From Rosa chinensis (taxonomy: Eukaryota > Streptophyta > Magnoliopsida > Rosales > Rosaceae), in assembly GCF_002994745.2 (NCBI RefSeq), contig NC_037090.1, positions 37,319,001 to 37,383,000 on the forward strand: a stretch of DNA of 64,000 nt. The letters are read 5' to 3'. How positions within the stretch are numbered: position 1 is the first letter of the stretch; each line of letters starts with the position of its first letter. Positions 24,136-36,130 of the stretch are shown one piece after another. The notes beneath the pieces are model-generated. The model worked only from the letters and a program-made list of their open reading frames with translations. It made no database searches and was not told where the DNA came from. The position numbers and the translations under genes were made by a program.

Positions 24136-25794
24136 CTAAGCATCTAGATTAGCTAAAACTCCAATGCTTGTTGTATGCTTATGGAATGCTGCTACTGACA
24201 AGGCCTTGGTGAAAGGATCTGCTAGCTGTGAATTTGTGTCAATACTCAAAACAGCTATTTCACCATGCTTTACTCTTTCTCTAACACTGTAATACTTTAG
24301 ATCAATGTGTTTAGAATTATTTGACCTTTTACTGTTCTTGCTAAAGAAAACTGCAGCCTCATTGTCACAATAAATCACAAGTGTTCCAGCCACAATATGA
24401 CTCAATACTTTGGTCTGCATGAGAAAATTCCTAATCCAAAGTCCTTCACACACAGTTTCATATACTGCAATAAATTCAGCTTGCATAGTAGAAGTTGAAA
24501 CAAGTGTTTGTTTCATGGTTTTCCAAGTAATAGCACCTCCTGCAAGCATGAACACATATCCACAAGTCGATTTCTTGGAGTCCGGATAATTCCCTGCAAA
24601 ATCCGAGTCTGAGAATCCAATGAGTTTCAGATCCTCCACTTGCCTATAAACAAGCATGTGACTTTTAGTTCTCTGTAGGTATCTCAACACTTTCTTCCCA
24701 GCTACCCAATGCTCATGGCATGGATTAGACTGGAATCTTGACAAAATCCCTACTGCAAAAGACAAGTCTGGCCTAGTGCAGACTTGTGCATACATGAGAC
24801 TTCCTACAAGTCTGACATAAGGCTTTGACTCCATATTTTCCTTTTCAACATCACTACTAGGACTTTGCTTCTTGGTTAACTTATCTCCTTTGGACATGGG
24901 AACTTCTCCAGCTGCACACTTCTCCATACCAAACCTCTTTAAAACTTTGGTAATATAATTATGTTGAGACAAACCAAGTAGTCTTTGTGCCCAATCTCTT
25001 TTAATCTCAATACCTAGTACATAGGATGCTTCTCCTAAGTCTTTCATGTCAAAATTCCTTGACAGAAAACTCTTAGTATCTTTAAGCAATTTAATGTTAC
25101 TGCTAGCCAAAAGTATGTCATCCACATAGAGTACCAGAAAAATAAAATTGTTCCCAACTGTCTTCAAATAAACACATTCATCAACGAGATTTTCTGTAAA
25201 TCCAAAAGTAGAAATCACAGAATCAAATTTCTTGTACCACTGTCTAGAAGCTTGTTTTAGGCCATAAATTGATTTTCTTAACTTACACACTAAGTTTTCA
25301 CTTCCAGCTTGTACAAACCCTTCTGGTTGCCTCATATAAATCACTTCATGTAGTTCACCATTCAAGAAAGCTGTTTTAACATCTATCTGGTGCAGCTCCA
25401 TATCAAAATGAGCCACTAAAGCCATGATTATCCTAAACGAGTCTTTTGTAGAAACTGGAGAAAAAGTCTCAGTAAAGTCAATGCCCTCCTTCTGTGTAAA
25501 ACCCTTGGCAACTAATCTTGCTTTATGTCTCTCTACATTGCCATTTGCATCTCTTTTGGTTTTGAAAACCCATTTACAACCTATAGGCTTCTGTTTGGGG
25601 TCAGGTTCAACTAATTCCCAAACTGCATTTTGGCTCATGGAATCAATTTTTTCTTCCATTGCTAGCTGCCACTGATGTGATTCACTACTTCCAATGGCCT
25701 GATTAAATGTAGTTGGATCATTGTCCTCTGCATAGTCCATTTCAATTTCTGCTTCTTGTAGATAAATAATGTAGTCACTCTCTTCCCCCCCCAT
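24136..25794 (-). pseudogene. Copia-3 reverse transcriptase and RNase H segment
   Basis: An uninterrupted 552-codon frame. RT comes first: KWVFKTKRDANGNVERHKAR, LHQIDVKTAFLNGEL, the catalytic YVDDILLA, then the connection (PYVRLVGSLMYAQVCTRPDL) and copia RNase H (FSDSDFAGNYPDSKKSTCGY, QAEFIAV, IYCDNEAAV, KHIDLKYY). All expected catalytic motifs can be read, so this half of pol could be active if translated. It is separated from the upstream frame by a one-base shift in a run of eight G (plus-strand C run at 25785-25792). Without that extra base the upstream tail would read straight into YGGEESDY. Confidence 0.9.
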
Positions 25795-25848
25795 AAGTTG
25801 GTTTTCTTGCTCTCTGTGATCTTCTAGGCTGAGCCACTGGAGGATTTT

Positions 25849-26026
25849 GAGGTTCAGTTACTTGACCAGTTACGTGGTCAGTTACTTGACCAGGTACAGT
25901 TACTTGGTCAGTTACATGGTCAGTGACATGGTCAGTGACTTGACTAGGTACAGTTACTTGGTCAGTTACTCGACCAGGTATAGTTACTTAGTCAGTTACG
26001 TGACCAGTGACATGATTAGTTACATC
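25849..26026 (-). repeat. 12-bp minisatellite in the copia-3 polyprotein (VTDQ/VTDH repeats)
   Basis: On the minus strand GTNACTGACCAN-type units, roughly 12 bp, encode V-T-D-Q, V-T-D-H, V-T-G-Q and V-T-V-P repeats between the integrase C-terminus and RT. Related units also occur in the non-coding leader at 28701-28841 and 29365-29432. Confidence 0.85.
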
Positions 26027-26500
26027 TTGTTCTAAAGGCAATGCTACACTTATATTCTCATCTGACACAATTTCCTCAAAATCTGAGGTTAAATCATCAA
26101 GGTTTGTATTGTGAACTTTTTCACTTAGAAACTTTACTTGATGTGTTTCAAAAATTATAGGTGAATGATGAGCAGAATATAATTTATAGCCTTTAGATTT
26201 ATCTGGATAACCTATAAAATAGCAGCTAACAGTTTTGGGGTCAAGTTTATTCAAGCTTGGATTATAAATCCTAGCTTCTGCATGACATCCCCAAACATGA
26301 CAGTGATGAAGACTAGGTTTCCTGCCACACCAAAGCTCAAAAGCAGTATTTTCTATGGCTTTGCTAGGTGTCCTGTTGCAAATATAATTTGCAGTTTTTA
26401 AAGCCTCACCCCACAGAAATTTAGGCAAACCAGTTGTACACATCATGCATCTAACCATGTTCAAAAGAGTCCTATTCTTTCTCTCTGCAACACCATTCTG
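25988..26500 (-). pseudogene. Copia-3 integrase C-terminal segment
   Basis: Same frame as the upstream GAG-protease-integrase segment, continuing after one stop: QNGVAERKNRTLLNMVRCMM, then WGEALKTANYICNRTPSKA and the GKR/KLDPKTVSCYFIGYPDKSKGY chromatin-proximal part. It ends at a second stop, TAA at 25988-25990, inside the VTD repeats. Both stops are one transition away from CAA (Gln). Confidence 0.85.
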
Positions 26501-28291
26501 TTATGGTTTATAGGGTGTTGTGTATTGAGCTTTAATTCCATTGTCTTGCAAAAACAAGGCAAATGGACCCTTTTGTTGGCCGGATTCAATGTACTCTCCC
26601 CCTCTATCTGACCTCACTGTTTTGATTTTCTTTTCCAGTTGATTTTCTACCTCAGACTTAAAGATTTGAAAGGCTTTCAATGCTTGTGCCTTTTTTGAAA
26701 GTAGATAAATATAACTGTATCTAGAAAAGTCATCAATGAATGTGATAAAATACACATTCCCACAGATAGTTTGATGCCTAAATGGTCCACATATATCAGT
26801 GTGTATGAGTTCTAATAAATTTTGGCTTCTATATGCAGTTTTCTTACTTGTGTTGGTTATTTTTCCCTTAAAACATTCCACACAATCTGTTAGATCAGAA
26901 AAATCAAGTTCATTTAGGATTTTGTTTTTCACCAATATTTTTAGTCTCTCTTTTGAAACATGGCCGAGTCTTCTATGCCATAAAAATGCAAATTTTTCAT
27001 TTAGTTTGGTTCTTTTAACACCTGTTAAAGTGCTAGTACTGTTTGTGTTATTTTCAACAAGTAAAATTTCTTGTTGAGCCATTGAACAATTTAACTGTAA
27101 ATAATCATTCATAATAACACCAGAACCAATTTGAACAGAATTTTTAGAAATAAGAATTCCATTATTATCCATAATAAGTCTACAACCAGATTTTACTAAA
27201 AGAGAAACTGAAACCAAATTCCTTCTCATGGAAGGTACATAAAAAACATTGTCCAAAACTAACAATTTTCCTAATCCTAAATCGAGGTTTAAGGTTCCAA
27301 TAGCCTTGACTGCCACTCTCATGCCATTGCCTACACACAGGTTCACTTCATCACTTTTTGGGATTCTCCTCCTTATGAATCTCTGCAAAGAATTATTAAT
27401 ATGAATAGGTGAGCCTGAATCTATCCACCAAGACTGTGGTTCAACATTTATAAGATTAATTTCTAAAGAAAAAACTGTATTAGAAAAAATCTTACCCTTT
27501 TTGGCTAACCAATTTTTATAGCCAGTGCAGTCCTTTTTCATGTGTCCTACTCTTTTGCAAAAGTAGCACTTGAACCTAAATGGCCTGTTTTCCTTGGCCA
27601 CTGCAGCTATTGAACTCTTAGTTATGGCTTTGGTAGGCTTGAGCTTGTTCTGGGGCTTTTTCTTCTTAGGCTTCTCTATGAGATTTATGGCTGTAACAGG
27701 TTCTTTTTCTTCCTTGATCCTAGATTCCTCATCCACATAGATGGATATAAGTTCATCTAGAGTCCAGTTTCCCTTTTGAGAGTTGTAACTGGTCCTAAGA
27801 TGACTAAAACTGTTAGGCAAGGAATGTAGTGCATAATGCACTACCTGCTCATCCCTAACCCCCATCAAGAGCTCCCTGAGTCTGCCATTTATATTGATCA
27901 TCTTCATAATATGTTCTCTAACTCCCCCTGAACCCATGTACTTCAAATCATGAAACTCCTTGGTTAGTCTAGTTGCTTCTGCCTTTTCACTTTCTTTAAA
28001 CTTAGCACCTATGAGTTCCAGAAAATCTGATGCTAGCTCAGGCTCTTCTATACTTCCCCTGACAGTCTTGGACATAGAGGTACGAATGAGGTTCTTAGCC
28101 ATTCTATTGGATCTATGCCACTTCTTGTAAAGGTCAGTTTCTTTCTTGGTGCTCTTTTCATCCAACTCTTTAGGCTTATCCTCAGTAAAGCAATAGTCTA
28201 TATTCTCATGCATTCCCATATAGTTCTCTACAAAATCTAGCCAAGCTCTATAGTTTGTTCCAGTTAGCATCAAGACACTGTTCAAGTTCAT
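26501..28291 (-). pseudogene. Copia-3 GAG-protease-integrase segment
   Basis: The first ATG in frame is at 28291 (MNLNSVLMLTGTNYRAW). Gag (UBN2 type) runs to a CCHC knuckle, CYFCKRVGHMKKDC. An aspartic protease follows with WWIDSGSPIHI, then the pre-integrase HxxxC region (LWHRRLGHVSKERL, CVECFKGK) and the integrase core (HTDICGPF, FIDDFSRY, VRSDRGGEY). The frame ends at a TAA (26501-26503) just before QNGVAERKNR, where copia integrases have Gln. This single stop would cut integrase before its last catalytic acidic residue region. Confidence 0.9.
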
Positions 28292-29509
28292 GTAGGAATT
28301 ACCTAAGGAGCAAAACAAAATTCGAGTGAGCTCTCAATTTGTAAAGAAAATAATTTTAAGTTTTCTGTGTTTTATTTAGCTCAAAACAAGAACATACAGA
28401 AAACCTAAACAATCCATACTTGCATTCATATCAGTCCATAACCAAAAATAATGTTAAGCAACACTTTTGAGCAGAAGCATAATATCCTGGAGTTCTTTAT
28501 CAATATACCATGTTCAATGAAAAGAAGTTATCCAAAGAAATTTATCCACATCTTTAGATAGAAGAAAAATTTCTAAGTATCCGTATTTATTTTCATCAAG
28601 CATGCATATTGCTGTTTTGTGTTCTAAAACCATACTTGACCACTTCTTTGGAAGATAAAACTGAACCATAGTTTTAAAACACAAAACACAATTTCAGTTT
28701 TGTTACTCGATCAGGTACTTGATTAGTTACCTAACCAGTTACTTGGTCAGTGACCTGACCTGCTGACCAGTTACATGGTCAGTGACCCGACCAGTTACAT
28801 GGTCAGTGACCTGATCAGTTACATGGTCAATTACCTGATCATTGTTTTCTGCCAACATCAATGAAGAAAGCTTTGTGCATCATAATCACTTATGCCAACA
28901 GAAAACCACAAAACTCATGAGCTTTTAACTTTATATTCTACCCAGATTCATCCTTGTAAGAAAATTAAGCTCTCGTATCTGTCAATTTTAATAACGTGTA
29001 AACAAATTCTGGGAGATTTTTGTTCTTCATGTAATTTTACACAATCACAGATACAATACCATATCATCAATCAATTCATCATGCATATTCAAGCACAATC
29101 AAAATTGTTTCGATTCCAAGAAACCACAGAACAATCAAGAAATTGTAAATTTCATCCGGTCACCATCTACTCTAACCTAACGCATGCCGGGAATGCAACT
29201 AGTGCTCTTGAGCACAATCAAAAACTCAATTATCATGCTATGAATCGAAATCAATTTTCACAGAAAAACCTGTTTTTGCTTTTTCCCCAATTTGCTGCTA
29301 AAAATCACAGCGGAAGCGTGAATTTGATATTTAACCAGATGCAGCAATCGACTTAAGTAACTTACCTTGATCAGGTACATGACCAGTTACATGGTCAGTG
29401 ACTTGGTCAGTTACCTGACCAGTTACTTGATCCGTAAAGCAAAAAACCTTTTTTTTTTTTTTTGTTTGTTTGTTTTGCAAAACCCTTCAACGATTTTGAT
29501 ACTTGTGAG
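28292..29509 (-). other. Copia-3 untranslated leader with repeat clusters
   Basis: No coding. Holds two clusters of the 12-bp GGTCAGTNAC units (28701-28841, 29365-29432) and a T run near 29449-29463. The remnant at 54100-55080 contains related text (CATCCGGTCACCATCTACTC), so the two leaders share ancestry. Confidence 0.75.
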
Positions 29510-29526
29510 CCTATGCTCTGATACTA
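29510..29526 (-). promoter_or_regulatory. Primer-binding site of copia-3
   Basis: On the minus strand TTAGTATCAGAGCATAGG follows the LTR; TATCAGAGC is the core complementary to plant initiator-methionine tRNA. Confidence 0.8.
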
Positions 29527-29528
29527 AT

Positions 29529-29999
29529 TGTTAAAACCATATACATGCTCACAACATATGCACACAATCATAAAAGGGATCAAGGCTTACCTTCAACAAT
29601 CACTGGCATGGATTCCATCTTGTGCTGCAATCACGAACACTGAATATGGCCTTCTGTTACTTACCAACTTGCTTCTCAATGGACAGAACAATATGCAAAA
29701 CGTCGGTAGTAATCAGGGACCAATTCATCTGTATATATAGGAGACTTAACCCTCAAGAAGCTTCCCATTAAGGCTATCCATATCGGTTTAGGTTTCCTAG
29801 TTAGATTCCTAATGTATCACAATCTTGTAGCCTTTCTTGTAGACTAAGCAATGGATTACTATCCTTAATGAATTGATACACTGCTTCATTAAGTTACTAG
29901 TATTGATTTACAGTTTGTATCCATGTTAAACTAGGTTTGACATTTAGCTAATCATCAATTACTTTATGATGATGTGTTAAGTCCATATTTGATCTAACA
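29529..29999 (-). repeat. 5' LTR of copia-3 (minus orientation)
   Basis: 471 bp, matches 23049-23519; followed on the plus strand by GATAT. Confidence 0.93.
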
Positions 30000-30503
30000 G
30001 ATATTGTAACCAAGGAGGCATTTGAGTGGTTGTTGAATGACCCTAAAATTCTTAGAGCTTCCAATACCATTTTTAGGCTCATGGATGACATTGTTTCCAC
30101 AAGGTATGTACATATAACAAAACAGATCGATTTGTCAGCTTAATATATGTTTGTTTTAATTTAGGCTTATAATCTAGTTTAATTAGAGTATTTTACTTCT
30201 GCAGTTTGAGAAAGTGAGAGGACATGCACCTTCTAGCATTGATTGCTACATGAAGCAATATGGAGTTTCAGAGCAAGAGACCGTCGGCGTATTCAACAAA
30301 AAAGTTTTAGATTTGTGGAAGGATATAAATGAGGAGTTTCTTAGACCGTACCAACCGCTGTGCCAACGCCGGTTCTTGTGCGTGTTCTCAATTTAACAAG
30401 AGTAACTGATCTCCTTTACAAAGGGGAAGATGGTTTCACACGGGTTGGGAAGATGACCAAAGATTGTGTTGCCGCGCTCCTTATCGATCCAGTGCCACTG
30501 TGA

Positions 30504-30886
30504 TTGATTGAGTTTCTTTTCACTAATTCGTCTTTTTATATGTACGTACGTACTCCCTCTTTAATTGATCAATAAGCTGCTTCTTCATGTTGAGGGTGTT
30601 GTTGGCCGGTGATGCCAAGTTTGGTTGAAATACATGGTATCTACATATTCATGGTTTCTATCCATGTCTACAGGTGCAAAATCAAAAATCAAAAACTTAA
30701 AAGTCTATTATCAGCCTATATAATTGCTGAAAGAGAAACAGAAACGACGTAAAGTACGTATATATTTAAGTGGAACTTGGATGAAGCCATGAAACGATGC
30801 AAGACCAAAATGATCATTTGGCATATTAAGTTTTTTCAACTGCTCTTGTCCAACAGCTACTCTCAAACCTTCCTTTCTGCTCACTC
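30504..30886. other. Intergenic between the TPS and RNase H pseudogenes
   Basis: AT-rich 3' flank of the TPS copy. No gene, repeat or terminal repeat recognised. Confidence 0.5.
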
Positions 30887-31251
30887 TTGGATGGTATGAA
30901 GACTTCAAGCTTGACAAAGAGTAATGCAAGACCAGTGGTACGTTGTAGACAAAGAGTAAAGTGGGCCAGACCTATAACAGGACAGTTCAAGATGAACTGT
31001 GACAGAGCATACAAAGCATCCAATAGGGGTGGAGGAGCTGGATGTATTTTACGAAACAGTGAGGGTGAATTTTTGGCAGGTACATCCCGCCCTCATGCAC
31101 TAGTTACTTCTCCTTTTCATGCCGAGTTACTTGCACTCAAAGAAGGCTTACGGCTAGCGCAGACTTTACAGTACACAGAGGTGACTTTTGAGAGCGATTG
31201 CACTCTTTTGGTTCAAGCTTTGCAACAGGAAGATCAAGATCTGTCGACCAT

Positions 31252-32075
31252 CAGTGCCGGCCTTGGGCCTAAAGCCTCAGATTGCAGGGCCTCAAAAAAA
31301 AAAAATTATGTTGCCTGCAATAAAAAAATTAAAAAACTAAACAAACAGAAGACGCTTAGACGCAATATGATAAGGAGACCCTTCAACCCCATCAATTTTC
31401 CTTCAAGCCCAATTAGTCATGTTAGTCCATCAATAGATCGTAGGTCTAGTCCAATTTCCTTTGTGGCCGGTCCTGTGACACGTGTTGGTCACCTGTAATG
31501 CTGAGGAAAACCTTCCTCTAGTTTATATCTTCTGTTCTATTGCCACTGAGGCTTAGAAAGGAAATGAGTTGCTTTTGATAATTGCCTTGTCTTTCTTTCT
31601 TTCAAATTTCCTTTACTTTTAATTACTGTATGTGCTCCATCAACTGGTAATCAGAGCCAAGACGATCAGAGGCAGCCAAACCCAAATACCCTTCTCCTCT
31701 GCACTTGTCAATCCACCACCACCACCATCACCGCTCACATCTGCTCAACCATCCTCCTCTTCCCAACTCCTCAATACCTCTTCACCTCCTCCTGAGTTTT
31801 CAAACTTCCAACACTCTAGAATTTCTGCAAAACCAAAATGAAGAGCTGCACGTGCCCATGGAAACACTTACCCAAAACCAAAATCAAATTTTAGCTCAGC
31901 TTGCTGTTCTCCAAAACACCGTACTAGCAGCACTCCTCCAAAACCGCCAATCGCCGTCGTCCACCACCCACATCACCACATCTTCACCCCACATCTTTAG
32001 GGATTCAATTGTTGAATTTGTTGGGCCTCGAAATTTTTTTCGCCTTGAGCCTCCAAACTCACAGGGCCGACACTA
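31252..32075. mobile_element. hAT-type element, 824 bp, inside the RNase H pseudogene
   Basis: The left end CAGTGCCGGCCTTG pairs with the right end CAGGGCCGACACTA. A perfect 8-bp duplication TCGACCAT flanks it (31244-31251 and 32076-32083). Removing the element restores the RNase H frame. The interior holds retrotransposon-like text: TGGTAATCAGAGCCA near 31645, a primer-site look-alike, followed by a His/Pro-rich then Q/N-rich stretch resembling the start of a gypsy gag. It may therefore have captured or received a piece of another element. Confidence 0.85.
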
Positions 32076-32665
32076 TCGACCATGCACCTCTTGATTGATG
32101 AGATTAGGAGCCTGCTTCAGGGAAATATTGGTTTCTAGGTTACTCATGTACAATGAGAAGCGAATACGGTTGCTCACCTATTAGCTTCTCACACATTGAG
32201 GAATAGTGATAGCTAATCATGGTTTGTTCAAGCTCCTGACATTATAAGAGTAAGTTCATCCGTTGGATCACTGGGTCAGTTACTATTCACTACTTTTGAT
32301 GTTCATTTCCACCCTCTAGGTCACTGGCATAGTTTCCATACTAACCTGGGTCACTTTTTGGGTTAGTTTCACGAAACTGACCAAGAAGATGGAAATAAAC
32401 ATAAAAAAGCAGTGACTGGTATATGAACCAGTGACCCAACGAGTGATAATTATACTTTAAATTATTAGTTCATATATTAAAATTTAGTTGATAATTATAC
32501 TTCAAATTAGTACTTCATAAGCATACTTTATACTTCATTTTATTTAAATTATACATTATACTCACCTTATACTTAAATAGTTGATACATTGTACCTCGTT
32601 TATATTTGTACTAATAGATTTATACTTTTTTTTAAAAAATTTAATAGCGACGTCAAGCACAAGAT

Positions 32666-33549
<884 letters not shown>

Positions 33550-33809
33550 ATTCCTAATGAAGATGAGGATTAGGAAAATTAGGGAGTTATATATTTTAAA
33601 TAATTGTATTGTTATGATTCCAATGCTTGGTTTTTGACTTATGTAATATTGGATTGATGAAATTAAAATTTATTTGAATAATACCCTTACAAATGAAAAG
33701 CTAAATGAAACCACACAAACATAATTAAAAACATTAAAACTATAGTAGAAACCACACAAACATAATTAAAAACATAAAAACTAATAGAAAACACACACAA
33801 ATAGTAGAT

Positions 33810-35147
33810 CTAGATATTCCTATTGCCTTGAAATTCCCAAAAGTGTTGAATGAGATCTTCCTGAAGGTTGGAGTAACTGTGCTCAGATCTAATTTGTTGG
33901 TAGCGGTCCATGAATCCATTCATATGATGAGCATCTCTACCAACAGGATCAAAGTCTCTACCGGTTCGTCCCTCCCATACCTCAGCAATCCTGGACCTCA
34001 TATTGTTATCCTCCTCATCATCGGACTCCAACTCATCATCGCTGTCTTCAGGTCGTTCATTTTCGACAATCATGTTGTGTAATATAATACACGTCAACAT
34101 AATGTATCGAAGGTCCTCTTTATGCCACCCACGAGCAGCTCCTCTAACAATACGAAACCGTGACTGTAATATACCAAAACATCTTTCTACATCCTTCCCA
34201 TACCCCTCTTGAGCCTTTGCAAACTCGATTTCCTTAGGGCGTGTAGGATTTCGAACAGTTTTCAAGAAAGTCACCCATCGAGGATAAATACCGTCGGCGA
34301 GATAGTACCCTAGACTGTGAGCTCTGTTGTTAACTTGGAATTAGATCAGAGGTGCTCTACCGGCGGTAAGCTCATCAAACAATGGAGACTTTGCCAAGAC
34401 GTTCAGGTCGTTGCATGCCCCAGGCATTCCAAAGAATGCGTGCCAAATCCAGGTGTCGTAAGATGCGACTGCTTCCAGGCTGATAGTGGGGATCTGTTTC
34501 CTACCACTATATTCTCCAGCCCAACCTGTCGGACAATTCTTCCATTGCCAATGTATACAGTCGATGCTCCCAATCATTCCTGGAAAACCTCTCCTCTCAG
34601 CTTTGGTAAGAAGTCGTTTGAGGTCGGCTGCAGTAGGAGCGCGGAGGTATTTTGTTGAGTAAAGATCAACAATTCCTCGTGTAAAGTGCTGAAAGGCTGC
34701 GACGGAGGTGGATTTCGCCATCCGACAATACTCAGTACATTGATCTGCCTCTGCACCGTACGCAAGCATTCGCAAGGCAGCTGTCATCTTCTGCTCCGGA
34801 AGCAGTCCGACTTTGCCGGTAGCATCTGACCTTTGACCAAAGTAACGATCATACTGGCAAAGGTCAGTAGATATATGCTTGAAGAGATTGAGACTCATCC
34901 TGTAACGTGTTCGGAACTCCGGATCTTTGAACACTGGCCGGTCGACAAAGTAGTCGGCCAACATACCTTTGCCCCTTTCTTCTCTAAGTTGTTCCTCATT
35001 TGGTGCACGACCCGGATGAGAACCGCGCCCTCGGTGTTGATTTCCAGATTCTTCTGCGACTGCAACGATGACAATGGCGTTGGTGGCCATCATCTCTTCA
35101 TCATCTTCATCCTGAGACCGTTGAATTTGATCCCACAAATTGTTCAT
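33810..35147 (-). pseudogene. Harbinger DDE transposase with one in-frame stop
   Basis: The frame from 35147 reads an N-terminal acidic leader, VDRPVFKDPEFRTRYRMS, YGAEADQCTEYCRMAKST, GMIGSIDCIHWQWKNCP (first catalytic Asp), and SYDTWIWHAFFGMPGACNDL (second Asp). A TAA at 34341-34343 interrupts it. The same frame then continues FQVNNRAHSLGYYLADGIYP, FAKAQEGYGKDVERCFGILQ (catalytic Glu region), and ILHNMIVENE to the stop at 33810. This is the plant HARBI1-like transposase in full apart from that one codon. It would cut and join element ends in the nucleus. Confidence 0.9.
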
Positions 35148-35214
35148 TGCAACGAGGGAAATTTAGGAAATTTGTAATGCTAGAGATAAGAAAAGGGTGA
35201 AGGTTTGTTAAGCT

Positions 35215-35600
35215 CGGATGGTGTGTGTATGTAGTGAAAACATCATGTCTATTTGTTGAAATTTTTCACACATAAAAGTGTCGGTGGGATATCACTCACT
35301 CATTTCAAAAAAATTGTCAGTGGTGTGCATGTGATAAAAGTGTCGGTGGATTTTTAAATTTTTTCACACTTTTCAAAAAACTTGTCGGTGGTGTGCATGT
35401 GATAAAAGTGTCGGTGGAGTTAAAAAAATTTTTCACACTTTTCAAAAACTTTGTCAGTGGTGTACATGATAAAAGTGTCGGTAGAGTTTTAAATATTTTC
35501 ACACTTTTCAAAAACTTTGTCGGTGGTGTATATATGATAAAAGTGTCGGTGGAGTAAAAAAAAAAAAAAAAGAGTGTCGATGGACATATAATTTGTCTAC
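35215..35600. repeat. 67-bp tandem repeats within the Harbinger element
   Basis: Units containing TGATAAAAGTGTCGGTGG recur at about 35330, 35400, 35467 and 35534, each followed by a T/A run and TTTTCACACTTTTCAAAAA. Roughly five imperfect copies, between the transposase start and the right terminus. Confidence 0.8.
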
Positions 35601-35860
35601 CAATAAAATTTTCTTTGTTTATCAATACTATTTATTTACATCATACATTTCTCATTTTCCAAAAAAAAAAAAAAAAAAAAAAAATAGATGAACAGTAACT
35701 GACTGGTGACCCTGACCCAACGGGTGGAAGCAAAGATCCAGTGGCAGTGAATAGTTTCCTGCCCTGGTGACCGTGACCTGGTGACCCAACGGGTGAACTT
35801 GCTCTATGGGATCGACATTCGAAACGAGTGTACTCGTTAATTGATTTAATGAAATTACTT

Positions 35861-36130
35861 TTAAAAAAAAAAAAAACAAATATGCAAACTCTGGCATTGG
35901 GTTGCCATCATGTGCTTTATTTGATTATTTTGTTTGAGCACTATTTGTTAAGGGTTGTTCTAGCTGGACCTTCAAATTTGATATTTGGAACTCCATCTTT
36001 TTTCAATTATCAATAGACTTTGTCAACTCATATGAAAAGACAAATAAAAACAAAAAAAGAAAAATATACGTAAAAAAAATTAGAAGCAAATACTCTTCTT
36101 ACCTCTCCCATTAATATTACATGCAATTTC
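35861..36130. other. Short AT-rich gap
   Basis: A-rich sequence with no recognised feature between the RNase H pseudogene tail and the LINE 3' end. Confidence 0.5.

Larger units (their letters stand above)
23049..29999 (-). mobile_element. Young Ty1/copia retrotransposon (copia-3) inside TPS exon 6
   Basis: Identical-length LTRs, 471 bp each (23049-23519 and 29529-29999), start TGTTAAAACC and end GATCTAACA. They differ at about six positions by eye. The 5-bp duplication GATAT (23044-23048 and 30000-30004) lies in the TPS reading frame, so the pre-insertion exon can be read across it. On the minus strand the order is LTR, initiator-Met-type primer site, leader, GAG-protease-integrase-RT-RNase H, polypurine tract, LTR, the copia order. 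Confidence 0.95.
20125..30503 (+). pseudogene. Sesquiterpene-synthase-like (TPS-a) pseudogene, split by transposons
   Basis: Seven exons in the standard plant TPS arrangement: 20125-20259, 20467-20749, 20862-21764, 22337-22555, 22666-22804, 22901-30103 (around a retrotransposon) and 30205-30503. Exon 1 gives MSSMPIISASFQ and FPPSIWGDRFI without a plastid transit peptide, as in cytosolic TPS-a enzymes that cyclise farnesyl diphosphate. Exon 4 has the Mg-binding DDIYD, exon 6 the second metal motif region (LMDDIVST). Lesions: an extra A near 20873 in exon 3, another frame change near 20975, a MULE MITE inside exon 3 (21040-21551), TAA in place of a sense codon at about 21734, one-base frame loss near 22920, a copia element in exon 6, an exon 6/7 phase mismatch, and about five extra bases near 30345. 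The reading otherwise reaches a family-like C-terminus LLIDPVPL and TGA at 30501. No active enzyme can be made. Confidence 0.9.

Noticed and set aside
31636..31660. Independent LTR retrotransposon marked by a primer site
   Set aside because: No LTR pair, and the piece lies wholly between the terminal repeats of a hAT element.
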